30,353 nt of DNA from Akkermansiaceae bacterium UBA7890 (GTDB taxonomy: Bacteria; Verrucomicrobiota; Verrucomicrobiia; Verrucomicrobiales; Akkermansiaceae). This document shows, piece by piece, positions 1-8,003 of the stretch. Below the pieces are notes generated by a model. It had not been told where the DNA came from. It searched no databases and saw only the letters and a list, made by a program, of their open reading frames with translations. Numbering within the stretch: position 1 is the stretch's first letter; each line of letters starts with the position of its first letter. The stretch lies in contig DLRK01000021.1 of the NCBI GenBank assembly GCA_002501065.1, forward strand, positions 1-30,353. Direction: 5' to 3'. The position numbers and the translations under genes are program-made.

Positions 1-465
1 GTGAACGAAGGATTCTATGACGGGGTCATCTTTCACCGCGTGATCAACAACTTCATGATCCAGGGTGGAGGATTTGCACCCGTCGAGGGCAAGGGCACGG
101 AGAAGAAGACCGGAGACCCCATCAGGAACGAGGGGAAGAACGGCCTCAGGAACCTGCGGAGCACAATCTCAATGGCTCGCACCAGCGCACCTGACAGTGC
201 CACATCCCAGTTCTTCATCAATGTAGTAGACAACCCCAGCCTCGATCCGAAGAGCGCGGCGAACCCCCAGGGATTCAGTCCGGATGGCTATGCTGTCTTC
301 GGCAAGGTGGTGGAAGGCATGGATGTGGTGGACAGGATCAAACAGGTCGACACCGGCGTGAAGCGCCTCCAGGCACGCGGCCCCGCCGGCCAACTTGTCG
401 AGCAACCCATGGAGAACGTTCCGCTGCAGGATGTTGTGATCAAGAAAGCTACTGCAGGCCAATAG
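1..465 (+). CDS. Cyclophilin-type peptidyl-prolyl cis-trans isomerase (5' truncated by window)
   Basis: Catalyses cis-trans isomerisation of peptide bonds before proline. The first visible residues (VNEGFYDG) match the interior of bacterial cyclophilins, which normally have 20-60 residues before this point, so the true start lies left of the window and the GTG at base 1 is not a start. Visible family signatures are FHRVINNFMIQGGGF near residues 11-25, with the catalytic Arg in FHRV, and the SQFFINV block near residues 69-75. The C-terminal part GYAVFGKVVEGMDVVDRI is also typical. The gene stops with TAG at 463-465, 63 bases before plsY. Whether the protein is cytoplasmic or periplasmic cannot be judged because the N-terminus is missing. 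The family assignment is firm; the client proteins are unknown. Confidence 0.93.
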   Translation: MNEGFYDGVIFHRVINNFMIQGGGFAPVEGKGTEKKTGDPIRNEGKNGLRNLRSTISMARTSAPDSATSQFFINVVDNPSLDPKSAANPQGFSPDGYAVFGKVVEGMDVVDRIKQVDTGVKRLQARGPAGQLVEQPMENVPLQDVVIKKATAGQ

Positions 466-528
466 GCTGCCACCCGCACCCGGCTCGTTCCCGTTCCGGG
501 AGGGTCCCCGGCAATCAGGCCGTCCATC

Positions 529-1308
529 ATGCCCTGGCTCTTTCCAATTCTCGCTTACCTCGTCGGGTCCATTCCCTTCGGGGTGCTCATCGCGAGGTCC
601 AGGGGGGTCGACATCCGGCAGCATGGATCGGGCAATGTGGGGGCCACCAACATCTTCAGGGTGATCGGCAGGAGCTTCGGTATTTTCTGCCTCCTGCTCG
701 ATTTCCTCAAGGGATTTCTGCCGGTTGTCCTCGCCACCAACCTCCTGCGGGTCGCCGGGGAGACCCCGGCCGTGCCCCTCCCCTTCCTCTGGGACTTCAC
801 CGGAGAGCTCCCAGCCGACCGGCAACTCTACGTTCACAGCATCCAGGTCATCACCGCGCTCGCCGCCATCATGGGCCACAACTACTCAATCTTTCTGCGC
901 GGAAAGGGAGGCAAGGGTATCGCCACCTCCGCCGGGGTTCTGATGGCCCTCATGCCTCTGATCCTCCTCGGCACGTTCCTCGTCTTCTCAGCCACCTTCT
1001 ACTTCAGCGGCTACGTCAGCCTGGGAAGCATAGCAGCGGCTCTCAGCATTCCCATCCTGCGTCATCTGGCAGACCACCTCCGCCATAACGGCGGCGACAA
1101 ATCCCAGCCTTCACTCTGGGAAGCGGGAACCTGGAACAAACCGCTCATGGTTTTCGCTCTCATCGCCGCCGCCCTTGCAGTCTGGCGACACCGCTCCAAC
1201 ATCCGGCGCATCCTGTCCGGAACCGAGGACCGCCTCTCAAGCCGGACGAAAAAGACTTCCCGAACCGGGCAGAACCCTGAACAGAAAGAAAGCGACCATG
1301 AATCCTGA
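529..1308 (+). CDS. plsY: Acyl-phosphate:glycerol-3-phosphate acyltransferase PlsY
   Basis: Integral membrane enzyme that transfers an acyl group from acyl-phosphate to sn-glycerol-3-phosphate, the first committed step of phospholipid synthesis. The three PlsY signatures are present: SIPFG at about 14-18 followed by GSGNVGATN at 33-41, the GHNYSIF...GKGGKG block at about 116-130, and RHRSNIRRILSGTE at 220-233. Several hydrophobic segments fit the usual membrane topology. At 259 residues it is longer than the roughly 200 usual for the family. The excess is an insertion around 78-100, another around 183-203, and a hydrophilic Lys/Ser/Glu-rich tail after residue 233. The start ATG at 529 begins directly with the first membrane helix; no Shine-Dalgarno motif stands at the usual distance. 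The end overlaps gpsA by 11 bases, so the two genes are probably co-translated. Confidence 0.95.
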   Translation: MPWLFPILAYLVGSIPFGVLIARSRGVDIRQHGSGNVGATNIFRVIGRSFGIFCLLLDFLKGFLPVVLATNLLRVAGETPAVPLPFLWDFTGELPADRQLYVHSIQVITALAAIMGHNYSIFLRGKGGKGIATSAGVLMALMPLILLGTFLVFSATFYFSGYVSLGSIAAALSIPILRHLADHLRHNGGDKSQPSLWEAGTWNKPLMVFALIAAALAVWRHRSNIRRILSGTEDRLSSRTKKTSRTGQNPEQKESDHES

Positions 1309-2320
1309 TACCTTTCCTTCTTCCCCCCGGGTGGTCATTGTCGGATGCGGATCGTGGGGAACTGCTCTGGCCTTCATTCTCTCCCACACTGCCTCCCGGG
1401 TCACTCTCATCGGGCGTAATGCCGAGATCATCGAGGACATTAATTCCAACCATCGCAACGAGCGTTATCTTCCCGGGGGGCTGCTCGATCCGTCCATCAC
1501 GGCCAGCGAGGACCTCGCAGTCGCCTGCGAGGCAGACCTCATCCTCTTTGTCGTTCCAAGTTCCGCCACCAGAACCATCGCCGGGCAACTGGCGGCTCTC
1601 GAACTCAAACCCCAGGCCATCCTGATGGCCTGCTCCAAGGGGATCGAACGAGGCACGGGACAACGCATGTCCGAGATCATCGGTGAACTCCTTCCCTCCC
1701 ACCCACTCTCCGTCCTCTCCGGCCCCAACCATGCCGAAGAAGTCTGCAAGGGACTGGCCACCGCCACCGTGATCGGATCACCGGACGATGAAGCAAGATC
1801 CTGCCTTCAGCGCCTCTTCACCACGCCCACCTTCCGTTCCTATACCTGCAACGACCTCGCCGGCATGGAGTGGGGCGGTGCCATCAAGAACGTCTTTGCC
1901 ATCGCCTCCGGCATCGCCTCCGGCATTGGCCTCGGTGACAACGCCACCGCCGGCCTCATCACCCGTGGCCTCGCCGAAATGATCCGCCTCGGTACCACTC
2001 TCGGCGGACAACCCGACACCTTTATCGGCCTCTCCGGGGTGGGCGATCTCATCGCCACCTGCTACTCACACCACTCGCGTAATTTCCGTGCCGGAATCTC
2101 CATCGGGAAGGGCAACACCGTGCAGCAGACGCTCGATGCCGAGGGAATGGTGGTGGAAGGCATCCCCAACTGTCAGTCCATTCATGAGGTTGCCCGTCGC
2201 AGCGGCGTACGCACGCCCCTCATCGACTCGGTCTACAGCATCCTCTATCAGGACAAACCGGCTGCCGAGGCACTGCAGGAACTCCTCACCCGCGCTCCAC
2301 GCCCGGAGGCCGAGAACTGA
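1298..2320 (+). CDS. gpsA: NAD(P)+-dependent glycerol-3-phosphate dehydrogenase
   Basis: Reduces dihydroxyacetone phosphate to sn-glycerol-3-phosphate, the substrate of the upstream PlsY. The N-terminal Rossmann motif is VVIVGCGSWGTALA with glycines at 16, 18 and 21. The substrate-side motif GPNHAEEV and the catalytic block GAIKNVFAIASG, with the conserved Lys at about 197, are present, followed by GLSGVGDLIATC. The frame is open upstream to 1175, but residues before 1298 resemble nothing in the family. ATG 1298 places the Rossmann strand near residue 12 as expected, is preceded by a purine-rich AGAAAGAAAG, and overlaps the end of plsY. The length of 340 residues is normal for GpsA. The pairing with plsY couples synthesis of glycerol-3-phosphate to its acylation. 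Confidence 0.96.
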   Translation: MNPDTFPSSPRVVIVGCGSWGTALAFILSHTASRVTLIGRNAEIIEDINSNHRNERYLPGGLLDPSITASEDLAVACEADLILFVVPSSATRTIAGQLAALELKPQAILMACSKGIERGTGQRMSEIIGELLPSHPLSVLSGPNHAEEVCKGLATATVIGSPDDEARSCLQRLFTTPTFRSYTCNDLAGMEWGGAIKNVFAIASGIASGIGLGDNATAGLITRGLAEMIRLGTTLGGQPDTFIGLSGVGDLIATCYSHHSRNFRAGISIGKGNTVQQTLDAEGMVVEGIPNCQSIHEVARRSGVRTPLIDSVYSILYQDKPAAEALQELLTRAPRPEAEN

Positions 2321-2467
2321 TCAACCGACCCTCTTTGACCCTCCCCTTCTCCTTTTTCTTCTCCCTGTCCAAGGAACCCGCCCTTCAAGGCACGAGCCCC
2401 ACTCCCCACAAGTGGCGCACATCTCCCTAGCGTTACCCGGATTTATGGGTTACTAATCCCCGTTCTC

Positions 2468-3820
2468 ATGAGTGACCAGGAATCGAGCGCAGCCCAGTGG
2501 CGCCGCCTAGCCCGCCATGTCTCCACCAAGATCAATATGGCCTGGTGGCTCGACAAGCTGGCGCTACCCCTGGTGGTCAGCAGCCTGATCGGCTCCTGCC
2601 TCATTCTGATGGCACGCCGCGAACTGGTGCAATTCCCATGGGCGAAGACCATCATCATCGGTCTGGTGCTACTGCTTGGAATGGGGCTCATGGCCTGGTG
2701 GCTGGCCCGCAGCCACTTCGAATCTCCCGACCGTGCCCTGGTCCGGATCGAAGCCAGCATGAGAATGCGCAACACCCTCAGTGCGGCCAAGCAGGGCGTC
2801 ACCCCCTGGCCGAATCTCCCCGAAACCATCGATGATGGCACCCACTGGCGCTGGTCCCGCCTCCTCGCTCCCCTGCTTGCCTCCGTCCTCTTTCTCGGCA
2901 CCAGCCTCTTCCTTCCGGTATCGGCCAGAGCCGATCCCAACGAGGGCCCCCTCGACGAACCCCAACCATGGAAGGATCTGCAGGCCGATATCGAGACTCT
3001 TGGAGAGGACAGCACGGTCCAGGAAGAGTATCTCAAGGAGTTGGAAGACCGTCTCGATCAACTGCGCAGGCAGAACGAGCAGGAGTGGTACAGCCACTCC
3101 AGCGTGGAAGCCACCGATGCTCTCCGGAAGATGCACGGCAGTGAACTGGAACGCATGGAGCGCAACCTCCGCAAGGCCGAGCGAGCCCTCAACAATCTGC
3201 AGAAAGCCGATGGCAAAATGAGCGAGGCAGGCAAGCAACACATGCTCAACGAATTTGAAGAAGCCCTGCAGGGCCTGAACCAGGGCAAGATGAAACCCAA
3301 CCAGGGACTGCTCGACCAGTTGAAGGAACTCGATCCCGAAAATCTGGAACAACTCAGCGAGGAACAGCTCGACCAACTTCGTGAAAACATGAAACAGCAT
3401 GCGAAGAACTGTCAGCAGTGCCAGGGAGGCGGTGAACCGGGAGCTCAGGGCCAGGGTGACGGCGATGACTGGCTGAATGACCTCCTCAACGAAGGACCGG
3501 AAAATGGTGGACCGCAGGAGAAACAACCGGAAGCCTTCGAAAAACGCAACCGCGGACCGGGCTCTGCCCCCGGCGTGCTCGGACAAATCTCTCCCGACGT
3601 GAACTCCGGTGACTTGGAAGGCCTGGAATCAACGGATCTGAGCAAGTCGCTGCCAGGCGATCTCCTCGAACTCAACACCGGCAAACACGAGGTAGACAGG
3701 AGCAAGGTCGGACCCCGCGCCGGTGGAACCGTGGAGGGCGAGGCCAAAGGCGGCGCCCGGGTGTGGAAAGACTCTCTGCTTCCCTCCGAAAAAAGCGCTC
3801 TCAAGGAGTTCTTCAAGTAA
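2468..3820 (+). CDS. Membrane-anchored coiled-coil protein of the MoxR/VWA cluster (unknown function)
   Basis: A 450-residue protein without a function I can name. It has three hydrophobic segments at about 31-49, 61-80 and 132-152. A long hydrophilic domain follows that is rich in Glu, Gln, Leu and Lys and looks coiled-coil from about 175 to 320, with LDQL and LEQL heptads. After that comes a Gly/Gln/Asn-rich low-complexity stretch with a CQQC at about 315-318. The N-terminal third resembles the DUF4175-like membrane proteins often encoded beside MoxR and VWA genes in Planctomycetes and Verrucomicrobia; this is a recollection of family style, not a search result. With three helices, the coiled-coil part is probably periplasmic if the N-terminus is cytoplasmic. 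No Shine-Dalgarno motif precedes ATG 2468. A 218-base gap with heptad repeats separates it from the MoxR gene. Confidence 0.8.
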   Translation: MSDQESSAAQWRRLARHVSTKINMAWWLDKLALPLVVSSLIGSCLILMARRELVQFPWAKTIIIGLVLLLGMGLMAWWLARSHFESPDRALVRIEASMRMRNTLSAAKQGVTPWPNLPETIDDGTHWRWSRLLAPLLASVLFLGTSLFLPVSARADPNEGPLDEPQPWKDLQADIETLGEDSTVQEEYLKELEDRLDQLRRQNEQEWYSHSSVEATDALRKMHGSELERMERNLRKAERALNNLQKADGKMSEAGKQHMLNEFEEALQGLNQGKMKPNQGLLDQLKELDPENLEQLSEEQLDQLRENMKQHAKNCQQCQGGGEPGAQGQGDGDDWLNDLLNEGPENGGPQEKQPEAFEKRNRGPGSAPGVLGQISPDVNSGDLEGLESTDLSKSLPGDLLELNTGKHEVDRSKVGPRAGGTVEGEAKGGARVWKDSLLPSEKSALKEFFK

Positions 3821-3933
3821 TCCAGCCCCCCCAGATGACCGACAGTGGGGCTGCAGACGTGCAATCGGATATCACCCGGCATTCCCCTTGGTCAGGGGAC
3901 GCAGGGATTGATACTTTACTGCCCACGGCGATA

Positions 3934-4029
3934 ACCGTCTACTGCCTGCCGTCCAGTTTGCCACCGTCCGCTCCCTCCCCGGCCCCCTCCCTGATTCTCT
4001 AACCGCTTACCATCGACTGTCTACCGTCC
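3934..4029 (+). repeat. Degenerate 7-base tandem repeats upstream of the MoxR gene
   Basis: Two clusters of a heptanucleotide close to ACYGYCY lie in the 218-base gap 3821-4038. The first has ACCGTCT (3934-3940), ACTGCCT (3941-3947), GCCGTCC (3948-3954) and, after an 8-base break, ACCGTCC (3963-3969). The second has ACCATCG (4009-4015), ACTGTCT (4016-4022) and ACCGTCC (4023-4029). Each cluster is followed by CCTGATTC (about 3990-3997 and 4030-4036). The last unit ends about ten bases before the start codon of the MoxR gene. The rest of the gap shows no gene and no clear terminator. Confidence 0.5.
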
Positions 4030-4038
4030 CCTGATTCC

Positions 4039-5055
4039 ATGGAGCACGCCTCGGAAACCGAAGTCACCGATGCCGGCAAGCACGTCCGGTCCCTCGCCAA
4101 TGCCCTGCACCAGGTTCTCTTCGGCCAGGAGGAACTCATCCAGCTGGTCCTCACCGGAATCCTTTCACGTGGCCACATTCTTCTCGAAGGTCTTCCCGGA
4201 CTCGGGAAAACCGAACTCGTCAAGGGGCTCTCCCGGATCCTCCACCTGGACACCAAGCGCATCCAGTTCACTCCCGACCTCCTGCCGGGAGATATCACGG
4301 GAAATCCCGTCCTTCAGGAAGTGGACGGCCAGCGCCAGTTCATCTTCCAGCCCGGCCCGCTCTTCACCAACATTGTCCTCGCCGACGAGATCAACCGGGC
4401 CTCCCCCAAGACCCAGTCCGCCCTGCTTGAGGCCATGCAGGAACGCCGGGTCACTGTCCTGGGACAAACCCACCAGCTTCCCTCCCCCTTCTTCGTCCTC
4501 GCCACCCAGAACCCAATCGAACTGGAGGGCACCTACCCGCTCCCGGAAGCGCAGCTCGACCGCTTCCTGTTCAAACTGGAAGTCACGCGCAATGACGTTG
4601 ACACCCTGGAACGCATCGTGAATGACCGCGAACTCGGCACCGAACCCGAGGTGCAGGCCATCATGGACGAAACAACGCTGGAGGAGATGCTTTCACTGGT
4701 CCGCCGTATTTTCCTTCCGGAAGTGGTCGGCAACTATATCGCCCGTCTGGTGGACGCCACCCACCCCGGCCAGTCGAATGCCGCCCGTAACATCAAATAC
4801 GGATCCAGTCCGCGGGCCGCTCTTTCCCTTGCCGCCTCCGCACGGGCCCACGCACTCATGAACGAGCGCACTCACGCCAGCTTCGAGGATGTCAAGTTCG
4901 TGGCCCCCTCCGTCCTGCGCCATCGCGTCATCCTCGAGTACAACGCGCGGGTGGAGGGCCTCACCGCCAATGAAGTCATCGCCTCCCTTCTGGAGGAGAT
5001 TCCCTTCCAGGCGGGCGCCACTCCCAGGACCCTTCATCAAACCTCCTCCACCTGA
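4039..5055 (+). CDS. MoxR-family AAA+ ATPase
   Basis: Cytoplasmic AAA+ ATPase of the MoxR family, thought to act as a chaperone for maturation or assembly of complexes, usually with VWA-domain partners. Walker A is GLPGLGKT at 51-58. Walker B is NIVLADEINRA with D116 and E117, ATQNP at 155-159 is the sensor-1 region, and SSPRA with Arg at about 259 is sensor 2. At 338 residues it has the usual family length. The start ATG 4039 is preceded by pyrimidine-rich sequence without a Shine-Dalgarno motif. The next gene follows after 11 bases, and the DUF58 and VWA genes in the same cluster are the expected partners. Its substrate is unknown. Confidence 0.95.
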   Translation: MEHASETEVTDAGKHVRSLANALHQVLFGQEELIQLVLTGILSRGHILLEGLPGLGKTELVKGLSRILHLDTKRIQFTPDLLPGDITGNPVLQEVDGQRQFIFQPGPLFTNIVLADEINRASPKTQSALLEAMQERRVTVLGQTHQLPSPFFVLATQNPIELEGTYPLPEAQLDRFLFKLEVTRNDVDTLERIVNDRELGTEPEVQAIMDETTLEEMLSLVRRIFLPEVVGNYIARLVDATHPGQSNAARNIKYGSSPRAALSLAASARAHALMNERTHASFEDVKFVAPSVLRHRVILEYNARVEGLTANEVIASLLEEIPFQAGATPRTLHQTSST

Positions 5056-5066
5056 TCCTCTTCCGC

Positions 5067-6911
5067 ATGAGGAATCGGATACTCATCCTCCTCGCCCTCG
5101 CCGCACTGGATGCCCCGCTTCAGGTCGCGAACGCCCAGGCTCCGCAAGCCCTCATCAGGGAGACTTACAGCCCCAAGGGGAAACCAGTAATTTCCCTGGA
5201 AATCACTCCCCTCCTCACCCAGCTCCCCTCCTCCGGCTACTTCCCACTCCGCGTCAAGATCACCAATGACGGCAAGACCGGCCGCACGTGGATGTTCGAG
5301 TTCACTTCGCGCGACTTCAATCCCGGCGGAGAAAACGAACTCAAGTCCGAGTTTTCCGTGAAGTGCGATTCGGGGGACGCCAAAGAAGTCGACCTGCTCG
5401 TCCCCCTGATCAGCGTCTTTCTCGAAGAAGGCTCCATCGAACTCGACATTGAGGTGAGCGCACCCGCTCCCTTCCCGGGCTCAAGCGAGACGATCTCAAC
5501 GGAGTCCCATCATGACTGGCCCTCCGTGATGTACAGTGAGACCATTCACAGCCGCAACGGGAACAAACTCGACAAGGCGGCAGAAGCCTCCCTCGGGGCA
5601 CCTTCCGGGTCCTCTCCCGGTTTATCCACCGGATCGGGGGGCTATGTCGGCATGGGCCTTGAGTTCGGAGCCAGCTTCAGCCCCAGGACCATGCCGGACG
5701 ACTGGCGTGCCTACAGCGGCTACGACGCCTGTCTCCTGACCGACGGCGACTGGAACGACCTCCCGGTGGGAGCCAAAAGCGCCCTGCGCAAGTGGAATCG
5801 CCTGGGCGGCGTCCTCCTCATCTACACCACTACCCCGGTGACCGACCTCAACAGCCTGGACCTTGAGAAGAATGCGGTGGGAGCTTCCCGTGCCGATCTC
5901 GGCTGGGGCACCGTGCGCCTCCAGAGCTTCCCCGACAGCGGTCTTCTCGAGGCTGAAGAGACCGTCAAACTCGTGCATGATACCATCATTCACACCGGCG
6001 GGCATCGCGCTCGGAACCTGCGGAGTAACTTCCGCTCCCACTGGCCCCTTCAGACAACCTTCGGGGAAAAAAACTTCCGTATCGCCTTCTTCATCCTCAT
6101 TCTCGTCATCTTTGGAGTTCTGATCGGACCGGTGAATCTCTTCGTTTTTGCGCGGGCCGGACACCGACACAAACTCTTCGTCACCACCCCTCTCATCTCG
6201 CTCGGTGCAAGCGCCGTCCTGGTGGTGCTCATCCTCTTCCAGGATGGATTCGGGGGCCGCGGCCAGCGTCTCATCCTCCACGAGGTCGGCCCCGACAACA
6301 CGGCTTACATTTCGCAGGAGCAGATCGCCCGCACCGGGGTCCTCCTGAAAACCGGCTTCACCACCAGCGAACACGGTTATCTCAGCCCCGTGATGCTCGC
6401 CAGTTCACGCTGGGCCCGCATCACCGAGGAAAACAGTGGCGGCAACGGCCGTTACAATGTCACCCTTGACGAGTCGGGTCTCAAGGTTACCGGCGACTGG
6501 TTCCAGAGTCGCAGTGAACACGGACACGTCTTCGAAACCATCCGTCCCTCCCGTGGCCGCCTGAACCTCGTCCGCAGCCCGGAAGCGCCCACCATCAACT
6601 CGACATTCGAATTTCCCCTCGACGAGATCTTCTACCGTGACGACAACGGTGGGGTCTGGCAGGGCGACGACGTTCAACAGGGCCGCAATGTTTCACTCAC
6701 ACCCTCTGACGAAGAGAGGTTCGCTGACTGGTTTCGCAAACAACAGGACCTCTTCGCCCGCCGCAACCAGGCGCGCCTTGATCTGTGCCGCAACCGACGG
6801 GGCCATTTCTTCGCCGTCTCCACCAGGGCCGAGGGGGTGACCACCCTGGAGACCCTCGACTGGGAGGACACCTACACCTTTCTCACCGGCCAGATCCTCA
6901 CCGGGAATTGA
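5067..6911 (+). CDS. Exported protein with C-terminal membrane helices, possible ABC-transporter auxiliary subunit
   Basis: A 614-residue protein of unknown function. Residues 1-25 form a signal peptide (basic MRNR, short hydrophobic core, ANA-QA cleavage region). About 30-150 looks like a beta-rich extracytoplasmic domain. A segment around 205-260 (YDACLLTDGDWNDLP, then RLGGVLLIYTT) resembles the amidotransferase-like fold seen in GldG/ABC-auxiliary proteins and in VWA-cluster proteins. Two clear membrane helices lie at about 336-358 and 370-392, separated by a short basic loop (ARAGHRHK), with a further soluble domain to the end. It sits between the MoxR gene (11-base gap) and the ABC ATPase gene (27-base gap), so it is surely co-transcribed with them. 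The auxiliary-subunit role is inferred from position and layout only. Confidence 0.75.
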   Translation: MRNRILILLALAALDAPLQVANAQAPQALIRETYSPKGKPVISLEITPLLTQLPSSGYFPLRVKITNDGKTGRTWMFEFTSRDFNPGGENELKSEFSVKCDSGDAKEVDLLVPLISVFLEEGSIELDIEVSAPAPFPGSSETISTESHHDWPSVMYSETIHSRNGNKLDKAAEASLGAPSGSSPGLSTGSGGYVGMGLEFGASFSPRTMPDDWRAYSGYDACLLTDGDWNDLPVGAKSALRKWNRLGGVLLIYTTTPVTDLNSLDLEKNAVGASRADLGWGTVRLQSFPDSGLLEAEETVKLVHDTIIHTGGHRARNLRSNFRSHWPLQTTFGEKNFRIAFFILILVIFGVLIGPVNLFVFARAGHRHKLFVTTPLISLGASAVLVVLILFQDGFGGRGQRLILHEVGPDNTAYISQEQIARTGVLLKTGFTTSEHGYLSPVMLASSRWARITEENSGGNGRYNVTLDESGLKVTGDWFQSRSEHGHVFETIRPSRGRLNLVRSPEAPTINSTFEFPLDEIFYRDDNGGVWQGDDVQQGRNVSLTPSDEERFADWFRKQQDLFARRNQARLDLCRNRRGHFFAVSTRAEGVTTLETLDWEDTYTFLTGQILTGN

Positions 6912-6938
6912 GCACGATCTGAAATCCAAGATTTTGCC

Positions 6939-7982
6939 ATGTCCGTCGCCATTTCCGTCCGCAACCTCTTCCGCTACTTCGGTCCCCTCAAGGCCGTTGA
7001 TGGAATATCCTTCGACATCCCGCACGGCTCGGTGTGCGGATTCGTTGGTGCAAATGGAGCGGGCAAGACCACGACCATGCGCATGCTCGCCACCCTCGAC
7101 TATCCCACCATGGGTTCCGCCGAGATCTGTGGCATCAACGTGGTCAACCACCCCGACAAGGTGCGCTCCCTCATCGGATGGATGCCAGATCATTTCGGGA
7201 ACTACGAGCACATGACAGTGCTCGAATACCTCGATTTCTACGCCCGCGCGCTCGGCTACACCGGCGACGAACGCCGCAGCCGTATCGAGGAAGTGATGGC
7301 ATTCGCGGACCTCGTCCCCCTGGCTAGCCGTCTCTCCAACAAGCTCTCCAAGGGTATGACCCAGCGTCTCTGCCTTGGCCGAGCCCTCCTGCATGACCCG
7401 CAGGTCCTCATCATGGACGAACCTGCCGCCGGCCTCGACCCCCGGGCCCGGGTGGAGCTCAAACACCTCATCCGCATTCTGGCGGAGGAAGGAAAAACCA
7501 TCTTCATCTCCTCTCACATCCTCTCCGAACTCGGTGAGATGTGTGACTCGTTACTCTTCATCAATGCCGGCCGCATCGTGCACCATGGCGATGCCGAGTC
7601 CCTTAAGCGTGGATCGGATACCTCCGGCGGCGTTTACTACGATGTCCAGGTCGACGGCAACCCGGAGTCCGTTTCCGACTGGGCCGTCCTCAACACCGAT
7701 GTTGAGATCATGGAAACCCGCAAGCGCGGTGCACGTATCCGGATCCCCTCCGCCGAGTCCGCCAGAGCCGCCGAGATTCTCAGCCGCATGGTTCGGGAAG
7801 GTGTTCGCGTGATTGAATTCCACCGGGAACAGCGCAATCTTGAGGACGCCTTTATCGACATCCTGGGAAAGATCGAAGAAGGAGAACCCGGACTGACCCC
7901 GCCCCCCCAGCCAACCACTCCGGCTGGGAGTCCGCCGAACGATCCCGTCCCACCCGCCGAACCTCCTCCCCCTGTCGTCTAA
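6939..7982 (+). CDS. ABC transporter ATP-binding protein (ABC-2/NatA type)
   Basis: Nucleotide-binding subunit that powers the permease encoded next. Walker A is GANGAGKTT at 37-45. The signature is LSKGM at 136-140, a variant of LSGGQ. Walker B is VLIMDEP at 156-162 and the switch His is H193 in SSHIL. The Q-loop glutamine position carries Asp84 in the block GWMPDHFGNYEHMTV, which I recall as usual for a subfamily of ABC-2 exporters in this bacterial group. After the ATPase domain comes a regulatory region, and the protein ends in a proline-rich tail (about 315-347). Its spacing of 21 bases to the permease gene indicates a common transcript. The transported substrate cannot be inferred from the ATPase. 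Confidence 0.94.
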   Translation: MSVAISVRNLFRYFGPLKAVDGISFDIPHGSVCGFVGANGAGKTTTMRMLATLDYPTMGSAEICGINVVNHPDKVRSLIGWMPDHFGNYEHMTVLEYLDFYARALGYTGDERRSRIEEVMAFADLVPLASRLSNKLSKGMTQRLCLGRALLHDPQVLIMDEPAAGLDPRARVELKHLIRILAEEGKTIFISSHILSELGEMCDSLLFINAGRIVHHGDAESLKRGSDTSGGVYYDVQVDGNPESVSDWAVLNTDVEIMETRKRGARIRIPSAESARAAEILSRMVREGVRVIEFHREQRNLEDAFIDILGKIEEGEPGLTPPPQPTTPAGSPPNDPVPPAEPPPPVV

Positions 7983-8003
7983 CTCCTCTTTCCCTCTACC
8001 GGC

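Noticed and set aside
496..511. Small CCGGG/CCCGG hairpin between the cyclophilin and plsY genes
   Set aside because: The 5-base stem without a T-run is expected by chance in GC-rich sequence and was not called as a terminator.
1175..1297. Upstream-extended start for gpsA
   Set aside because: The 41 extra residues have no family counterpart and lie inside plsY; ATG 1298 gives the standard N-terminus.
2429..2456. Short sequence reminiscent of a conserved 16S rRNA stretch (AGCGTTACCCGGATTTATGGG)
   Set aside because: Only about 20-25 bases resemble the rRNA, with differences, and no flanking rRNA sequence is present. It is treated as coincidence.
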